From the NCBI RefSeq assembly GCF_017310545.1, contig NZ_CP066203.1:620001-684000 (forward strand): a DNA stretch of 64,000 nucleotides, given 5' to 3'. This document shows, in pieces, positions 35,674 to 44,099 of this stretch. The notes under the pieces were generated by a model. It was not told the DNA's origin. It made no database searches and saw only the letters and a program-made list of their open reading frames with translations. The first letter of the stretch is position 1, and each line of letters starts with the position of its first letter. Position numbers and translations under genes: made by a program. The stretch comes from Methylacidimicrobium sp. B4 (GTDB lineage Bacteria; Verrucomicrobiota; Verrucomicrobiia; Methylacidiphilales; Methylacidiphilaceae).

Positions 35674-35710
35674 GCGCGACAAGCCCCGTCCTTCAGGGCG
35701 GGGAAGGATA
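35674..35710 (+). repeat. 37-nt hairpin repeat, copy A
   Basis: GCGCGACAAGCCCCGTCC then TTCAGGGCGGGGAAGGATA; CCCCGTCC pairs with GGGCGGGG around TTCA. Nearly the same sequence occurs at 41654-41690 on the minus strand, where a group II intron starts right after it. Probably the end of an IS200/IS605-type element. Confidence 0.7.
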
Positions 35711-35828
35711 GCGCGGTCGTCCTTAGCTTTGGCTGGGTGTCTGTTGCTGGATGGACTCGTCACTGGACATTCCACGGAGACCAAGGAACGTTTGCATCCA
35801 TCATGATACGCCCGTATGATTGAGCGCA

Positions 35829-37118
35829 ATGCGGCGGCTGCAAGCCTTCCAGTACCAACTGCGGCCAGACGGCCAGCAAGAGAGGCAAATGCGCCGCTTC
35901 GCTGGCTCGTGCCGGGTTGTGTTCAACGAGGCGTTGCACTTGCAGATGGCGCGTTACGATGCCGGGGAGAAAAAGCTCAGTTACGCCGGGCTGTGCAAGG
36001 AGCTTACGAAATGGCGTAACGGCGAGCCCATGCCTTCCGGGCGTGTCGCGGCATGGCTGGCCGATGCGCCTGTTCATCCCTTGCCACAGGCGCTCAAGGA
36101 TTTGGAGCGGGCCTACAGTAACTTCTTTGCCCAGCGGGCCGACTTCCCGCGCTTCAAGAGGAAGGGCCAGTCGGATCGCTTCCGTTACCCCGACCCGAAA
36201 CAGATCAAGCTCGACCAGGCAAATAGCCGCCTGTTCCTGCCCAAGCTGGGCTGGCTGCGGGTCCGCCTCAGCCGGCAGGCGCTTGGGACGGTGAAGAACG
36301 TCACCGTCAGCCAGTCCTGCGGCAAGTGGTACGTGAGCATCCAGACCGAGCGCGAAGTCGAGCAACCCATCCCGAAGGGCGGCGCGGTCGGCATCGACAT
36401 GGGTGTGGCACGGTTTGCCACCCTCTCGGATGGCACGTTCTATGCGCCACTCAAGAGCTTCAAGCGGCATGAAACCGCCCTGTGCAAGGCGCAGCAGGCC
36501 ATGAGCCGCAAGATCAAGTGCAGCAACAACTGGAAGAAGGCCAAGGCCCGAATCCAGAAGATTCATTCCCGCATCGGCAATGCCCGCCGCGACTCCCTGC
36601 ACAAAGTCACGACCACGATCAGCAAAAACCACGCGATGGTGTGCATCGAGGAGTTGCAGGTGCGGAACGTGTCCAAGTCGGCTTCGGGCACGGCGGATGC
36701 GCCGGGAAGAAACGTTCGGGCCAAGCCTGGACTGAACAAGTCCATCCTCGACCAAGGCTGGTTCGAGTTCCGGCGGCAGCTGGAGCACAAGATGGAGTGG
36801 AGAGGCGGCTGGCTCCTTGTCGTGCCGCCGCAGAACACGAGCCGGACCTGTCCGTGTTGCGGCCATGTGTCGGCGGACAACCGTCGGACGCAAGCCCGGT
36901 TCGAGTGCGTGGAGTGCGGTTTTGAGGAAAACGCCGATCTGGTCGGCGCGATCCATGTTCTAAGGGCGGGACACGCCCGGATCGCCTGTGAAGTGAGCGG
37001 CATCGAGTCGCCAGCAGCAGGAACCCGCCGAAGCGGCTCATTCCGGTTCAAGCCCGGATTGAGCGCCGTAGGAATCTCCGGGCTTTGGGCCGGGGAGGAT
37101 GTCAAAGAAACGGGATGA
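35829..37118 (+). CDS. tnpB: TnpB RNA-guided nuclease (IS200/IS605 group), apparently intact
   Basis: About 429 residues from ATG 35829; a TTG at 35820 is possible. The N-terminal helical part begins MRRLQAFQYQLRPDGQQERQ. All RuvC nuclease residues are present: Asp in VGIDMGVARFATLSDG, Glu in VCIEELQVRNVS, Asp in ENADLVGAIHVLRAGHA. The zinc ribbon TCPCCGHVSADNRR ... FECVECGF is complete. TnpB cuts DNA guided by an omega-RNA from the element's right end and promotes element retention. No TnpA transposase is present nearby, so this copy cannot transpose alone. The frame reads through the predicted right-end hairpin at about 37070-37105. Confidence 0.88.
   Translation: MRRLQAFQYQLRPDGQQERQMRRFAGSCRVVFNEALHLQMARYDAGEKKLSYAGLCKELTKWRNGEPMPSGRVAAWLADAPVHPLPQALKDLERAYSNFFAQRADFPRFKRKGQSDRFRYPDPKQIKLDQANSRLFLPKLGWLRVRLSRQALGTVKNVTVSQSCGKWYVSIQTEREVEQPIPKGGAVGIDMGVARFATLSDGTFYAPLKSFKRHETALCKAQQAMSRKIKCSNNWKKAKARIQKIHSRIGNARRDSLHKVTTTISKNHAMVCIEELQVRNVSKSASGTADAPGRNVRAKPGLNKSILDQGWFEFRRQLEHKMEWRGGWLLVVPPQNTSRTCPCCGHVSADNRRTQARFECVECGFEENADLVGAIHVLRAGHARIACEVSGIESPAAGTRRSGSFRFKPGLSAVGISGLWAGEDVKETG
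36950..37106 (+). ncRNA. Probable omega-RNA and right end of the tnpB element
   Basis: The 3' part of tnpB ends in GGAATCTCCGGGCTTTGG followed by GCCGGGGAGGATGTCAAAG, a typical IS605-group right end with an imperfect hairpin. In characterised systems the omega-RNA scaffold overlaps this region and its guide comes from just beyond the end. The 5' limit given is a guess. Confidence 0.4.
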
Positions 37119-37534
37119 ATGGCGCGGAGAAAGTGCGCATCGCCTTCGTAGGCAAGTCCGCGCCGAATCGCAAGGATGCCGTTATTCACGCTGCCGCGCC
37201 TTCAGTGTGCTCCAGTGTTTCGAGAAACCACAACCGCCTTGCGAGCACAGTGCTGCCATAGTCGTGGTGCCCGGCGTTCGGTCGCAGGGATGTCGGGGCT
37301 TTGGGCGATGCGCCAGTGGATGATGTCCAGTCGAGCAACGGCGGTCTGCCACACCTGGGATTCGGGAAAGCCGCCCATCCGACCACCAAATGGCATTCCC
37401 CAAGCAATTCCAAGGCATTGGGCGTTTTCACCGGCGGCCTCCGTTCGGGGAAAGCCTTAAATAAGCAAGACGTTGATTGGCAATGGTATTGAGTCGGCAT
37501 CGGCTGCATGGCCCTGTTCGCTATTAAATAAGCA
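37119..37534. other. Element debris, no gene supported
   Basis: 416 nt between the tnpB end and the AlbA_2/ATPase stop. Several short frames exist on both strands but none has a recognisable domain or good start. A type I hsdR gene would be expected about here and is absent. Confidence 0.4.
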
Positions 37535-38944
37535 TTAGGCCCAGGACGGCAGATACCGGGCGAACTTCCTGGAACCGCCGACGCTCTCGTCAGCTTTGAT
37601 TAGGCGGGCCTCGATCGTGGCTGCGATCACCTGAGAGGCAATGGTCGCCTTGTCTTCGCCCAGGTGAAATCGTTCGCGCAACGACTGGTTGGTCATGCGC
37701 TCCGACCGCACCCACTTCAGGACGCAGTGCTGGTAGCAGGCACGCACCCGGTCATTGCGATCCATCGCCTCGAATGGGCGCGGTCCGTAGATCGTCACCG
37801 ACGTGCGCCGGAAACCCGAGCGGAAGTCCGGCGCTGGCAACTGGTAGAACTCGGCCGCTTGTACGACCCGGTCGATGCCGCTGCTCTTTTCCTCGCAAAC
37901 GCCCATACGGCGCATCAGATCCGCCAGGCGTTCATTGCGCGATTGGTAGCCGTCGATGAAGCGCTCTACAGGCACCAGTGGTTCGCCGGGATTCGATATT
38001 TCCACGCGATTGCTATAGATCTCGACCATTACTGCCGCACCGCTCACCAGGAAGTCCTGGTGGATCAGCGCATTGGCAACCAGCTCGCGGATCACGACGT
38101 CCGGCACCAGCTTGACCTCTTTGCGCAGCGCGTCCTCGATCACTTCGTTTTGCGGAAGCTGTGTCATCACGAAGCGCACCAATCCCTGGAAGCCTACTGC
38201 GTAGCCACGGGTGCCCGCCCAGTCCAGGCGGGTCTCTAGTTTCGACGAGCCAGCATAGACAACTACACGGGGCACCTTGCGTGACACGTCCGGAAACTGT
38301 TTCAGGTCACGTGCCAGCAGTAGCGCACCCAGTCTACGGATCGTGTACGTGCCGTCGGCTTTGTCTACCAGCCGTTCGCACACGAGCCGATCGAGCACGC
38401 CGATTCGGTCGGTCGGGTACGGCAGCTTGAGCAGCTCGAAGAAGGTTTGCGTGTCGAGCAGATCCACGACCTGCTGCGCATCAAGGCCGGTGCGCGACGG
38501 CTCTTCGAGCCAGTCTGGCTGCCCCTCGGCGAATATGCGCCGCAGTTGATCTTCGCTCATAGGCACCAAGGCTTCGCCAGCGCGCATGAGGTATTTGCCA
38601 TCGTGGTGGTAGGCCGTGCCGCGCGGTCGCGAAGGAATGTGAAAGACGAGCACGCGCCCTTCTGGATGTTCTACCGCCTCAATGTCTACGCGGAAGCCGA
38701 CTGACTGGAAGAGCTTTTCGGCCGTTCGGATGGTGTCTGGGAATGCCTGCGTGCCGACTACTGGGCGCGGCGGCTTATCGGCTACACCGAGCAGCAGCAC
38801 TCCGCCCCCTTCGTTAGCTAGCGCGACGCAGTACTCGCTGAGCTTGCGGGTGTCAATCTGGTTCTTCGCTTCTTTAAACTCGAGATGCTGGTGCTCTGAC
38901 GCAGCCTGCCGCCACAGGTCGATCTGTTCGGGGTTCGTGGACAT
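37535..38944 (-). CDS. AlbA_2 (Schlafen-like) and histidine-kinase-type ATPase domain protein
   Basis: 469 residues from ATG 38944. The N-terminal AlbA_2 domain (about 15-130) shows HLEFKEAKNQID, CVALANEGGGVLLLGVAD and VFHIPSRPRGTAYHHDGKYL with RAG after it. The C-terminal ATPase-like domain has VIRELVANALIHQDF, VEIYSNRVEISNPGEP and EEKSSGIDRVV, the GHKL pattern. A winged-helix segment follows. Such genes are common inside type I restriction operons and act as regulators or defence effectors of unclear role. The start overlaps the hsdS stop (TGATG), so the two were one operon. Confidence 0.85.
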   Translation of the reverse strand: MSTNPEQIDLWRQAASEHQHLEFKEAKNQIDTRKLSEYCVALANEGGGVLLLGVADKPPRPVVGTQAFPDTIRTAEKLFQSVGFRVDIEAVEHPEGRVLVFHIPSRPRGTAYHHDGKYLMRAGEALVPMSEDQLRRIFAEGQPDWLEEPSRTGLDAQQVVDLLDTQTFFELLKLPYPTDRIGVLDRLVCERLVDKADGTYTIRRLGALLLARDLKQFPDVSRKVPRVVVYAGSSKLETRLDWAGTRGYAVGFQGLVRFVMTQLPQNEVIEDALRKEVKLVPDVVIRELVANALIHQDFLVSGAAVMVEIYSNRVEISNPGEPLVPVERFIDGYQSRNERLADLMRRMGVCEEKSSGIDRVVQAAEFYQLPAPDFRSGFRRTSVTIYGPRPFEAMDRNDRVRACYQHCVLKWVRSERMTNQSLRERFHLGEDKATIASQVIAATIEARLIKADESVGGSRKFARYLPSWA

Positions 38945-39711
38945 CAGACGATTTCCTCGACGAACTTTCCGGCGTCCTTCGCGCGTAGCTCGCCAGAGAT
39001 CAGCTTGGGCGGCAGGGTGTCGCGCAGGGTGGCGAAGGTACAGGACGGATGGATTGTCGCTGACATACTGTCGACCAACGATCGGACAATCTCTCCGAAT
39101 GCAGCGGCAACGGGCTCGGAAGGACGCGTGATGGCGTAGTGTGCCATATCTGCCCATCTCGTGCGCGGCATTTTCGTCCCGCTGGACCCTGCGTTCCTAT
39201 ATTCGACGAAATCGACACTCGAAACGTGGCCCAGCACGAACCCAAACCATTTTTGGCTTTTGGGTGCAATCACAAGTATGTCCGTGGAGCACACGCCATC
39301 CAGGGGCGCTACCCCCACTTTATGGAAGTAGGGGCGCAGCTTTCCAAACAGGATTTCACCTTTGTTGAATGCGAACTTATTGCTTTCCAATCCGTCCGCG
39401 AACCCCCAGTCGGATAAAGCGATGTGACGCCTTGGCATGTGCTCCAACGCGATATAGGCCGTGTCTGGCTCAATGCTCTCTGGTTGTACGCTCCGACGAA
39501 GATGTTCCGCCTCGTCACCAAGCGTGCAAACCCGCCACCCCTTCGGAATCAACCCCAACTCCAACACCTCGAACTTGTCGGGAAATAGGGCTGCGGTAGC
39601 TGCACCCATGCCCTCGGGCGTGCGGCCTTCCATCTTGGAGCGCACGGGTTCAAAGTCCACAAACCACGCCTTGAACAAGGCGCGGGCCATCGCCTCCAGC
39701 GTTTCGTTCTG
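38944..39711 (-). pseudogene. hsdS: Type I restriction specificity subunit, 5' half lost
   Basis: The frame enters from the insertion sequence at 39711 as QNETLEAMARALFKAWFVDF, which is the central conserved helix of HsdS, then a linker and the second target recognition domain starting LGLIPKGWRVCTLGDEAEHL, and ends FVEEIV. About 255 residues remain of an expected 400 or more; the first recognition domain is missing. Without it the methylase or nuclease could not recognise its site normally. HsdM and HsdR genes are not in the window. Confidence 0.88.
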
Positions 39712-41126
39712 CGCCTCTTCGCTGCTTCAAGCGGGTAGAGCGGGAAGATCGAGCCGCAACTTTCCGGCTTTGAGGAACGCGGCAATTCTCAGGTAGCGGA
39801 AGCTCCGAAAGCCTCTGGCCATCCTTTTGGCCAGCTGGATCAGCCCGTTGATCGCTTCGATGGTTCCGTTGGTGATCCGGCTCTGGAGAAAGGCGATGAT
39901 TCCCCCAGATGCTCTTGGATGGTTTTCGAGAGTCTTCGGAAGGGAGCAAGCCGACTGCGATCCGCCCACCGGAACCACCAGCGGAGCTCTTGGGGATCCT
40001 CCTGGGAGAGGATCTCTTGGAGAGCCTCTCGCAACCCAATGGCTCTTCCCAATCGAGGATAGGCGGCGCAAAGGGAACTCCGCAGACCCTTCTGCTCCTC
40101 GCTTCGCGTCCATTCGTTACCTCGGAGCGCCCAGAGGCTTCCTTTCGGCAGCAACCCTTGACGCCCGAACTCCTTGCGCACCTGGTCGACCGCGTCTCCC
40201 GCCATCGGCATGAGCGGGAAAGGATCGAAAATCCTCTCCGCCTTCGGAAAAACCTCCCGGGCTCCAGAGATGGAGGAGGGGCTCATCTCCATGCAGATCG
40301 CTTCGATCTGCCCCGGATCGGCATTCTGTTCCTTCCTCTCCTTGGCGAAGGCCTCCAGAGCCTCCTTTCCTCTCCCCTCGGCAAGGAAGAGCAGCTTCCG
40401 GCTCTCCGCATCGGTAACGACCGTCACGGAACGGTGGCCCCGCTTGCTCCTGGTCTCATCCACCAGGATCTTCTTGACCCCGCTCCAGTCCTCGCGTCGG
40501 TAGGCCTTTTCCACGGAATGCCCCAAGACCCGCCAGAGCCGGGTATCTTGCTCCTTGAGCATCTCCGCCATCGCGGAAACCGACATCTCCCGGGAAAGCA
40601 TCCAAATGACCGCCTCCATCATGAGAGTAAACCCGCTCCCCGCCCTGGCCCAAGGAACCTCCACCAGCCGAACTCCCTGCTCCGGACAGTTGATCCGAGG
40701 AACCCGAGCGATCCACTCGGTCCGGTACTGCTCGAAGTGCATCTGCCTCCACCGCTTCTCCACCGTGTCGTGTACGGGGGAAGCTCTTCGACATTCCGGA
40801 GAGGTGAACCGATGACCTTGCTCCAAACCCGAGCCAGATCTTCAGAGTGTGCTCCTTCGCGGAGAGCTCACTCCGGCTCACCTTCCCTTCCGAACCCAGT
40901 GGCAGCGCCGCAGCAAAAAGCTTGTTCGCGTCCATCCCGCCAGCATTAAGCAAGCAGCCCGGTCTGGCCATCCGCCGTCAAGGAGGATCGACGAAATCGA
41001 AGTCTCCTTGACGGCTTCCTCTCTCCCCAAAAATCCGTCGAAGACGGAGGGCAAGAACCCCGCTTCTTGCCATCCCTTAACGGAAAATCCGCTCCCCCCC
41101 TTACCCACTCAATTCAGCGAGGAGCC
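39712..41126 (-). mobile_element. ISL3-family insertion sequence, copy 2 (defective)
   Basis: 1415 bp, reverse orientation to copy 1 and nearly identical, with the same terminal repeats. It separates the hsdS remnant (left) from a group II intron 5' end (right). The adjacent 8-nt sequences CGTTCTGC and CGTTAGCA do not match, so unlike copy 1 this copy lacks a clean target-site duplication and probably took part in a rearrangement. Confidence 0.88.
39727..40935 (-). pseudogene. ISL3-family transposase, broken
   Basis: Starts at ATG 40935 (MDANKLFAAALPLGSEGK), where the T-run is the normal length, unlike copy 1. The extra G within TTTGGAG is shared with copy 1, so the N-terminal segment is out of frame with the DDE domain. 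A run of five G at 39902-39906 (six in copy 1) shifts the frame again after KTIQEHLG, losing the C-terminal signature. The DDE region between reads cleanly for 328 residues from a TTG, and here the copy 1 stop codon is GAG. Confidence 0.9.
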
Positions 41127-41276
41127 CGTTAGCAAATCGCCTCGCCCCAAGCCTTCTTGTTGTTGACGCGCCGGGCGTGCTTCATCACGAGCCACATCGA
41201 CACGGGCTTCACTCGCGCCAACAGTGTCCCGCCCTGGTTGCCCAGGTTTCTGATGCGATGCACTTCCAAGGGTCAT
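41127..41276 (-). pseudogene. Group II intron-encoded protein, N-terminal fragment
   Basis: Fifty codons from ATG 41276: MTLGSASHQKPGQPGRDTVG up to QQEGLGRGDLLT, then the insertion sequence. This is the variable N-terminal leader of intron reverse transcriptases, before the first polymerase motif. Confidence 0.65.
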
Positions 41277-41652
41277 AACTTCCAGCTCTCCTTCTCGTTT
41301 GGCCCTTCGCCGGCTGCCCGGCTACTACGGCCTCTGCTGACTTCTCGCCCCGGCTTGCGCCGTCACCCTTTCAGGCATCAGGCGAGATCTCCCCTGGTAA
41401 GAACGCGATCCTTCCCCGCACAACCGCCAGATCTACGCGATTTGACATTGACCACGAAAGCTTCGCAGTGATAGGCCTGCTCGCCTTGCCCAGTCGCGCC
41501 TCATATCCAGTTCTTGTCCATCGGCTCGCGGGTTCATTCCATGCTTCCTTCCCACGCTCGGTCACCCTCACGCAGTTGCACTTCCTTTCGTTCGCTGTGG
41601 TCAGCTCACGGGAGTACTTTCACCTCCAAGATCGCGCCCATGCTGGGCGCAC
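41127..41652 (-). mobile_element. Group II intron, 5' fragment
   Basis: On the minus strand the sequence begins GTGCGCCCAGCATGGGCGCG at 41652, the group II intron 5' consensus, and continues through a typical domain I (GGTGAAAGTACTCC, GAACGAAAGGAAGTGCAAC) to GTCAGCAGAGGCCGTAGTAG. An intron-encoded protein starts at 41276 and is cut off by ISL3 copy 2 at 41127. Domains IV-VI and the reverse transcriptase core are missing, so it cannot splice or move. The 5' exon is the 37-nt hairpin repeat. Confidence 0.8.
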
Positions 41653-41653
41653 C

Positions 41654-41690
41654 TATCCTTCCCCGCCCTGAACGGCGAGGCTTGTCGCGC
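41654..41690 (-). repeat. 37-nt hairpin repeat, copy B
   Basis: On the minus strand GCGCGACAAGCCTCGCCG then TTCAGGGCGGGGAAGGATA, differing from copy A (35674-35710) at three or four positions. The group II intron follows after one nt. Confidence 0.7.
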
Positions 41691-41757
41691 TCCCGGTCCA
41701 ACGGAAAGCGCTTCGCCGGGAAGCCTCGAGCCTGCGCGCGGATGGAGCTTTCCCCTA

Positions 41758-41913
41758 TCATTTCGGTCTTGGAAACCGCGAGACGAGAATCGTCCTTCCG
41801 AAAGGCGCGGCCTGCTTGAGAAAGCGATTGATGTTCTGGCCTTCGATGTGCTTAAAACAGGCAATCTTGCTGTCCTCAAGGAGGGTTGCGGCGTAGAATG
41901 CGGAGAATTGCGT
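41758..41913 (-). pseudogene. C-terminal gene relic
   Basis: A minus-strand frame without start reads QFSAFYAATLLEDSKIACFK, then HIEGQNINRFLKQAAPFGRT, and ends at TGA 41758-41760, followed by the hairpin repeat. It looks like the last 50 residues of a lost gene. I cannot name the family. An upstream in-frame TAG at 41914 closes it. Confidence 0.3.
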
Positions 41914-41964
41914 CTAATAGGAACGAGGGAAAAGCGTCCCACCCTGAATCCCGGGCCTGAGCCA

Positions 41965-42207
41965 ATGAGACACATTCGCTTTTCGCAGAAGGGGTTGCTT
42001 TTCGCCGCCCTGTCTTTCTGTTTCTACGCCGCGGGAGCGAGCGGAGAGACGACCCTCATGAAGACCTCGAAGGGCTACCGGCTGTCGATCCTTCCGGCAA
42101 TGGGTGCGGAGAAGGTCGAGCACAAGCCGCGGGAAGCCAAAGGAAAGGTCCGGATCGAGACCTTGAAGGAGACGGTCTACGGCAAAGCTGAGGCGCCCAA
42201 GCAGTAG
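41965..42207 (+). CDS. Small exported protein, unknown
   Basis: 80 residues from ATG 41965. A signal peptide (MRHIRFSQKGLLFAALSFCF, ending YAAGASGE) is followed by about 55 basic residues including EHKPREAKGKVRIETLKET. An upstream in-frame start at 41848 would hide the signal. No cysteines remain after the signal. No family recognised. Confidence 0.55.
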   Translation: MRHIRFSQKGLLFAALSFCFYAAGASGETTLMKTSKGYRLSILPAMGAEKVEHKPREAKGKVRIETLKETVYGKAEAPKQ

Positions 42208-42397
42208 CGCCGACCGTGGAAGCCCGCTCGAGGAAGGCTGCGGCAGGGATCAAGAGCTCAGCCTTCCCAAAGCGAACGAGCGGCTTCGGCTTCGTAAGCC
42301 ACTGGAGAGAGCTTTAGCTTCCCATCCAAACGGCTGATTTTGCCAGCCACCGTGGACCGCCGCCATCCGGTCCGCGGGATGGGCTCAGGGGATGCGT

Positions 42398-43378
42398 TTA
42401 AGGAGAGGGAGCCGCAAGCTTTTGAGAGAGCTCCTTGCCCATTGCGGGATCGAGCTCCTGAACCTTTTGGCTCGCTGCGGCCATCTTTTCTTTCTGACCC
42501 GTTGCCTTGTACAGGGTCGCGAGATTGTACCAGGCCGCTCCATAATCGGGCTTGAGGTGCACCGCCTTCTTGGTTGCCGCGATCGCCGGATCGTACTTCT
42601 TCAATTCGGCATAGGCGCATCCGAGATTGCACCAGGCCTCGGGAAGGTCGGAGCGGAGCTGCGTCGCTTTTTCCAAGGCCGTGACCGCCTCCTGGTGGCG
42701 CCCAAGCTCCACATAGGCCGCACCGAGGTCTGACCAGGCCCTGCCGAAGTCCTCCTTTTGCGCTACGGCCGTCTTCAGGGCATCGACCGCTTCCGAGTAT
42801 TGGCCGAGGTAGGCATAGCAGGTCCCCAAGTTGCACCACGCCTTGGCGAACTCCCGCTTCTTCTGGATCGCTTCCCGATAGGCCCGGATGGCCTCGTGAT
42901 ACTGGGTCAGCTTCTCGTAGGAGAGCCCGAGGAAGAACCAGGCGGCCGCCTCCTTCGGGTAGGCGCTCGTCCATTTCCGGGAGAGATCGAGCAGCCGCCT
43001 CCACTCCTTCTTATCTTCCAGGGTGATCGCACGCTCGAAATAGGGCAGCTCCAGATCCTCGCCCCCCTGCGTCCCGTGCACCCCCGTAATGTCCGATTGG
43101 CGAAAGTGGCTCTCGGAGATCTCCTCAACAGGGACGGCGACGTCCCGAATGGCCGAGCCCTCGGAAAGGACCTGGTCCCCGACCGGCGAGGAAGAGAAGG
43201 CCGCCGGGCCTTCGCCCGCGGTCGATGCCCCGACCGCAACAGGAAGCAGCCCGAGTCCCGCCGCGAGGCAGAGGAGGAAGGAGAAGCCGGACGCCCGCTC
43301 GCGTTCCTGACGGGCGCTCCTCCCTCTCCCGGAGGATGACCCGCGGAAACCAAAGAGATCCTGGCAAAGAGCTTTCAT
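42398..43378 (-). CDS. Exported TPR-repeat protein
   Basis: 326 residues from ATG 43378. A basic N-terminus is followed by a hydrophobic segment (FSFLLCLAAGLGLLPVAVGA), so it is exported or membrane-anchored. From about residue 120 there are five to six tetratricopeptide repeats: AAAWFFLGLSYEKLTQYHEA, AKAWCNLGTCYAYLGQYSEA, GRAWSDLGAAYVELGRHQEA, PEAWCNLGCAYAELKKYDPA and GAAWYNLATLYKATGQKEKM. Repeats serve protein binding; no catalytic domain is present. No strong ribosome site at this start. Confidence 0.82.
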   Translation of the reverse strand: MKALCQDLFGFRGSSSGRGRSARQERERASGFSFLLCLAAGLGLLPVAVGASTAGEGPAAFSSSPVGDQVLSEGSAIRDVAVPVEEISESHFRQSDITGVHGTQGGEDLELPYFERAITLEDKKEWRRLLDLSRKWTSAYPKEAAAWFFLGLSYEKLTQYHEAIRAYREAIQKKREFAKAWCNLGTCYAYLGQYSEAVDALKTAVAQKEDFGRAWSDLGAAYVELGRHQEAVTALEKATQLRSDLPEAWCNLGCAYAELKKYDPAIAATKKAVHLKPDYGAAWYNLATLYKATGQKEKMAAASQKVQELDPAMGKELSQKLAAPSP

Positions 43379-43649
43379 CGGAAGAAGCGCCGCAAGATGA
43401 GTTCTGGGAGGCAATTCCATCTACATCTATGGATTGTCGTTTTGTTCCCAGGGAGTATGGCCGGAGGAAGCCTGTTTGCCAAAGGAATAAACGCAAGGCC
43501 GGATATTTTTTGCCGGGCTGCGCGAAGAGTCGGCGGACGACAACCGAAGCGCCGACCTCGATCGGTGAGCACGACCAAAGGGATTGCCGTTTTCCCGGCA
43601 TGGCGGCATAAGGGTGGGGCAAAGGCAATTGGACGACCTCCTGCCGCGG
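43379..43649. other. Intergenic, nothing seen
   Basis: 270 nt between divergent genes; no promoter box good enough to report and no open frame with a family match. Confidence 0.4.
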
Positions 43650-44099
43650 ATGGCCCTCTTCTTCCTCGATCTCACCCAGCGCCCGCCACGCAGCCCGCGG
43701 CTGCGCCTGGGAGGCCACGCCTGCCTCCCTCGCCTGCTCGACAAGGGGCGAGCCCAGCTCGCCGGCAAGGCGGGCGACTACCGGTACAACTGCCCGCTCG
43801 ATCAACGCTGGTTTGCCTTTACCGGCCTCTCGGCCGATGCCCTTCTCGCCGAGATGGCCAAGGAACGGAGCGATGGCGAGCTATTGGCCTGGATCGCCAC
43901 AAACGCACCTCTCCACCGCGACCCATGGGAGATCGCCTCCTGGTCGGCCTTCATGGAGGCCCGCGCTCCCGGGGACGCCGAATCGCACCAGATCTTCGCA
44001 GAACGGATCCAGAAGCTCGCCCCGAATCGGGAAGATGTCGTCACCTGGTTCGATCTCCTCGACCTGGATGACTACGTCTCCTTCGGCGGAAAGGCCTAG
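43650..44099 (+). CDS. DUF5069 domain protein
   Basis: 149 residues from ATG 43650. The opening FFLDLTQRPPRSPRLRLGG, then LPRLLDKGRAQLAGKAG and YNCPLDQRWFAFTGL, is the DUF5069 signature, a small soluble family of unknown function found often in Verrucomicrobiota and Planctomycetota. Its TAG stop shares the CTAG palindrome with the stop of the convergent VOC-NUDIX gene. Confidence 0.8.
   Translation: MALFFLDLTQRPPRSPRLRLGGHACLPRLLDKGRAQLAGKAGDYRYNCPLDQRWFAFTGLSADALLAEMAKERSDGELLAWIATNAPLHRDPWEIASWSAFMEARAPGDAESHQIFAERIQKLAPNREDVVTWFDLLDLDDYVSFGGKA

Noticed and set aside
37255-37320. A second IS605-type right end (GGGATGTCGGGGCTTTGGGCG)
   Set aside because: It resembles the hairpin region at 37071-37100 in part, but the pairing and the flanks are not right.
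39704-41134. Target-site duplication for ISL3 copy 2
   Set aside because: CGTTCTGC and CGTTAGCA share only four bases; I do not count this as a duplication.
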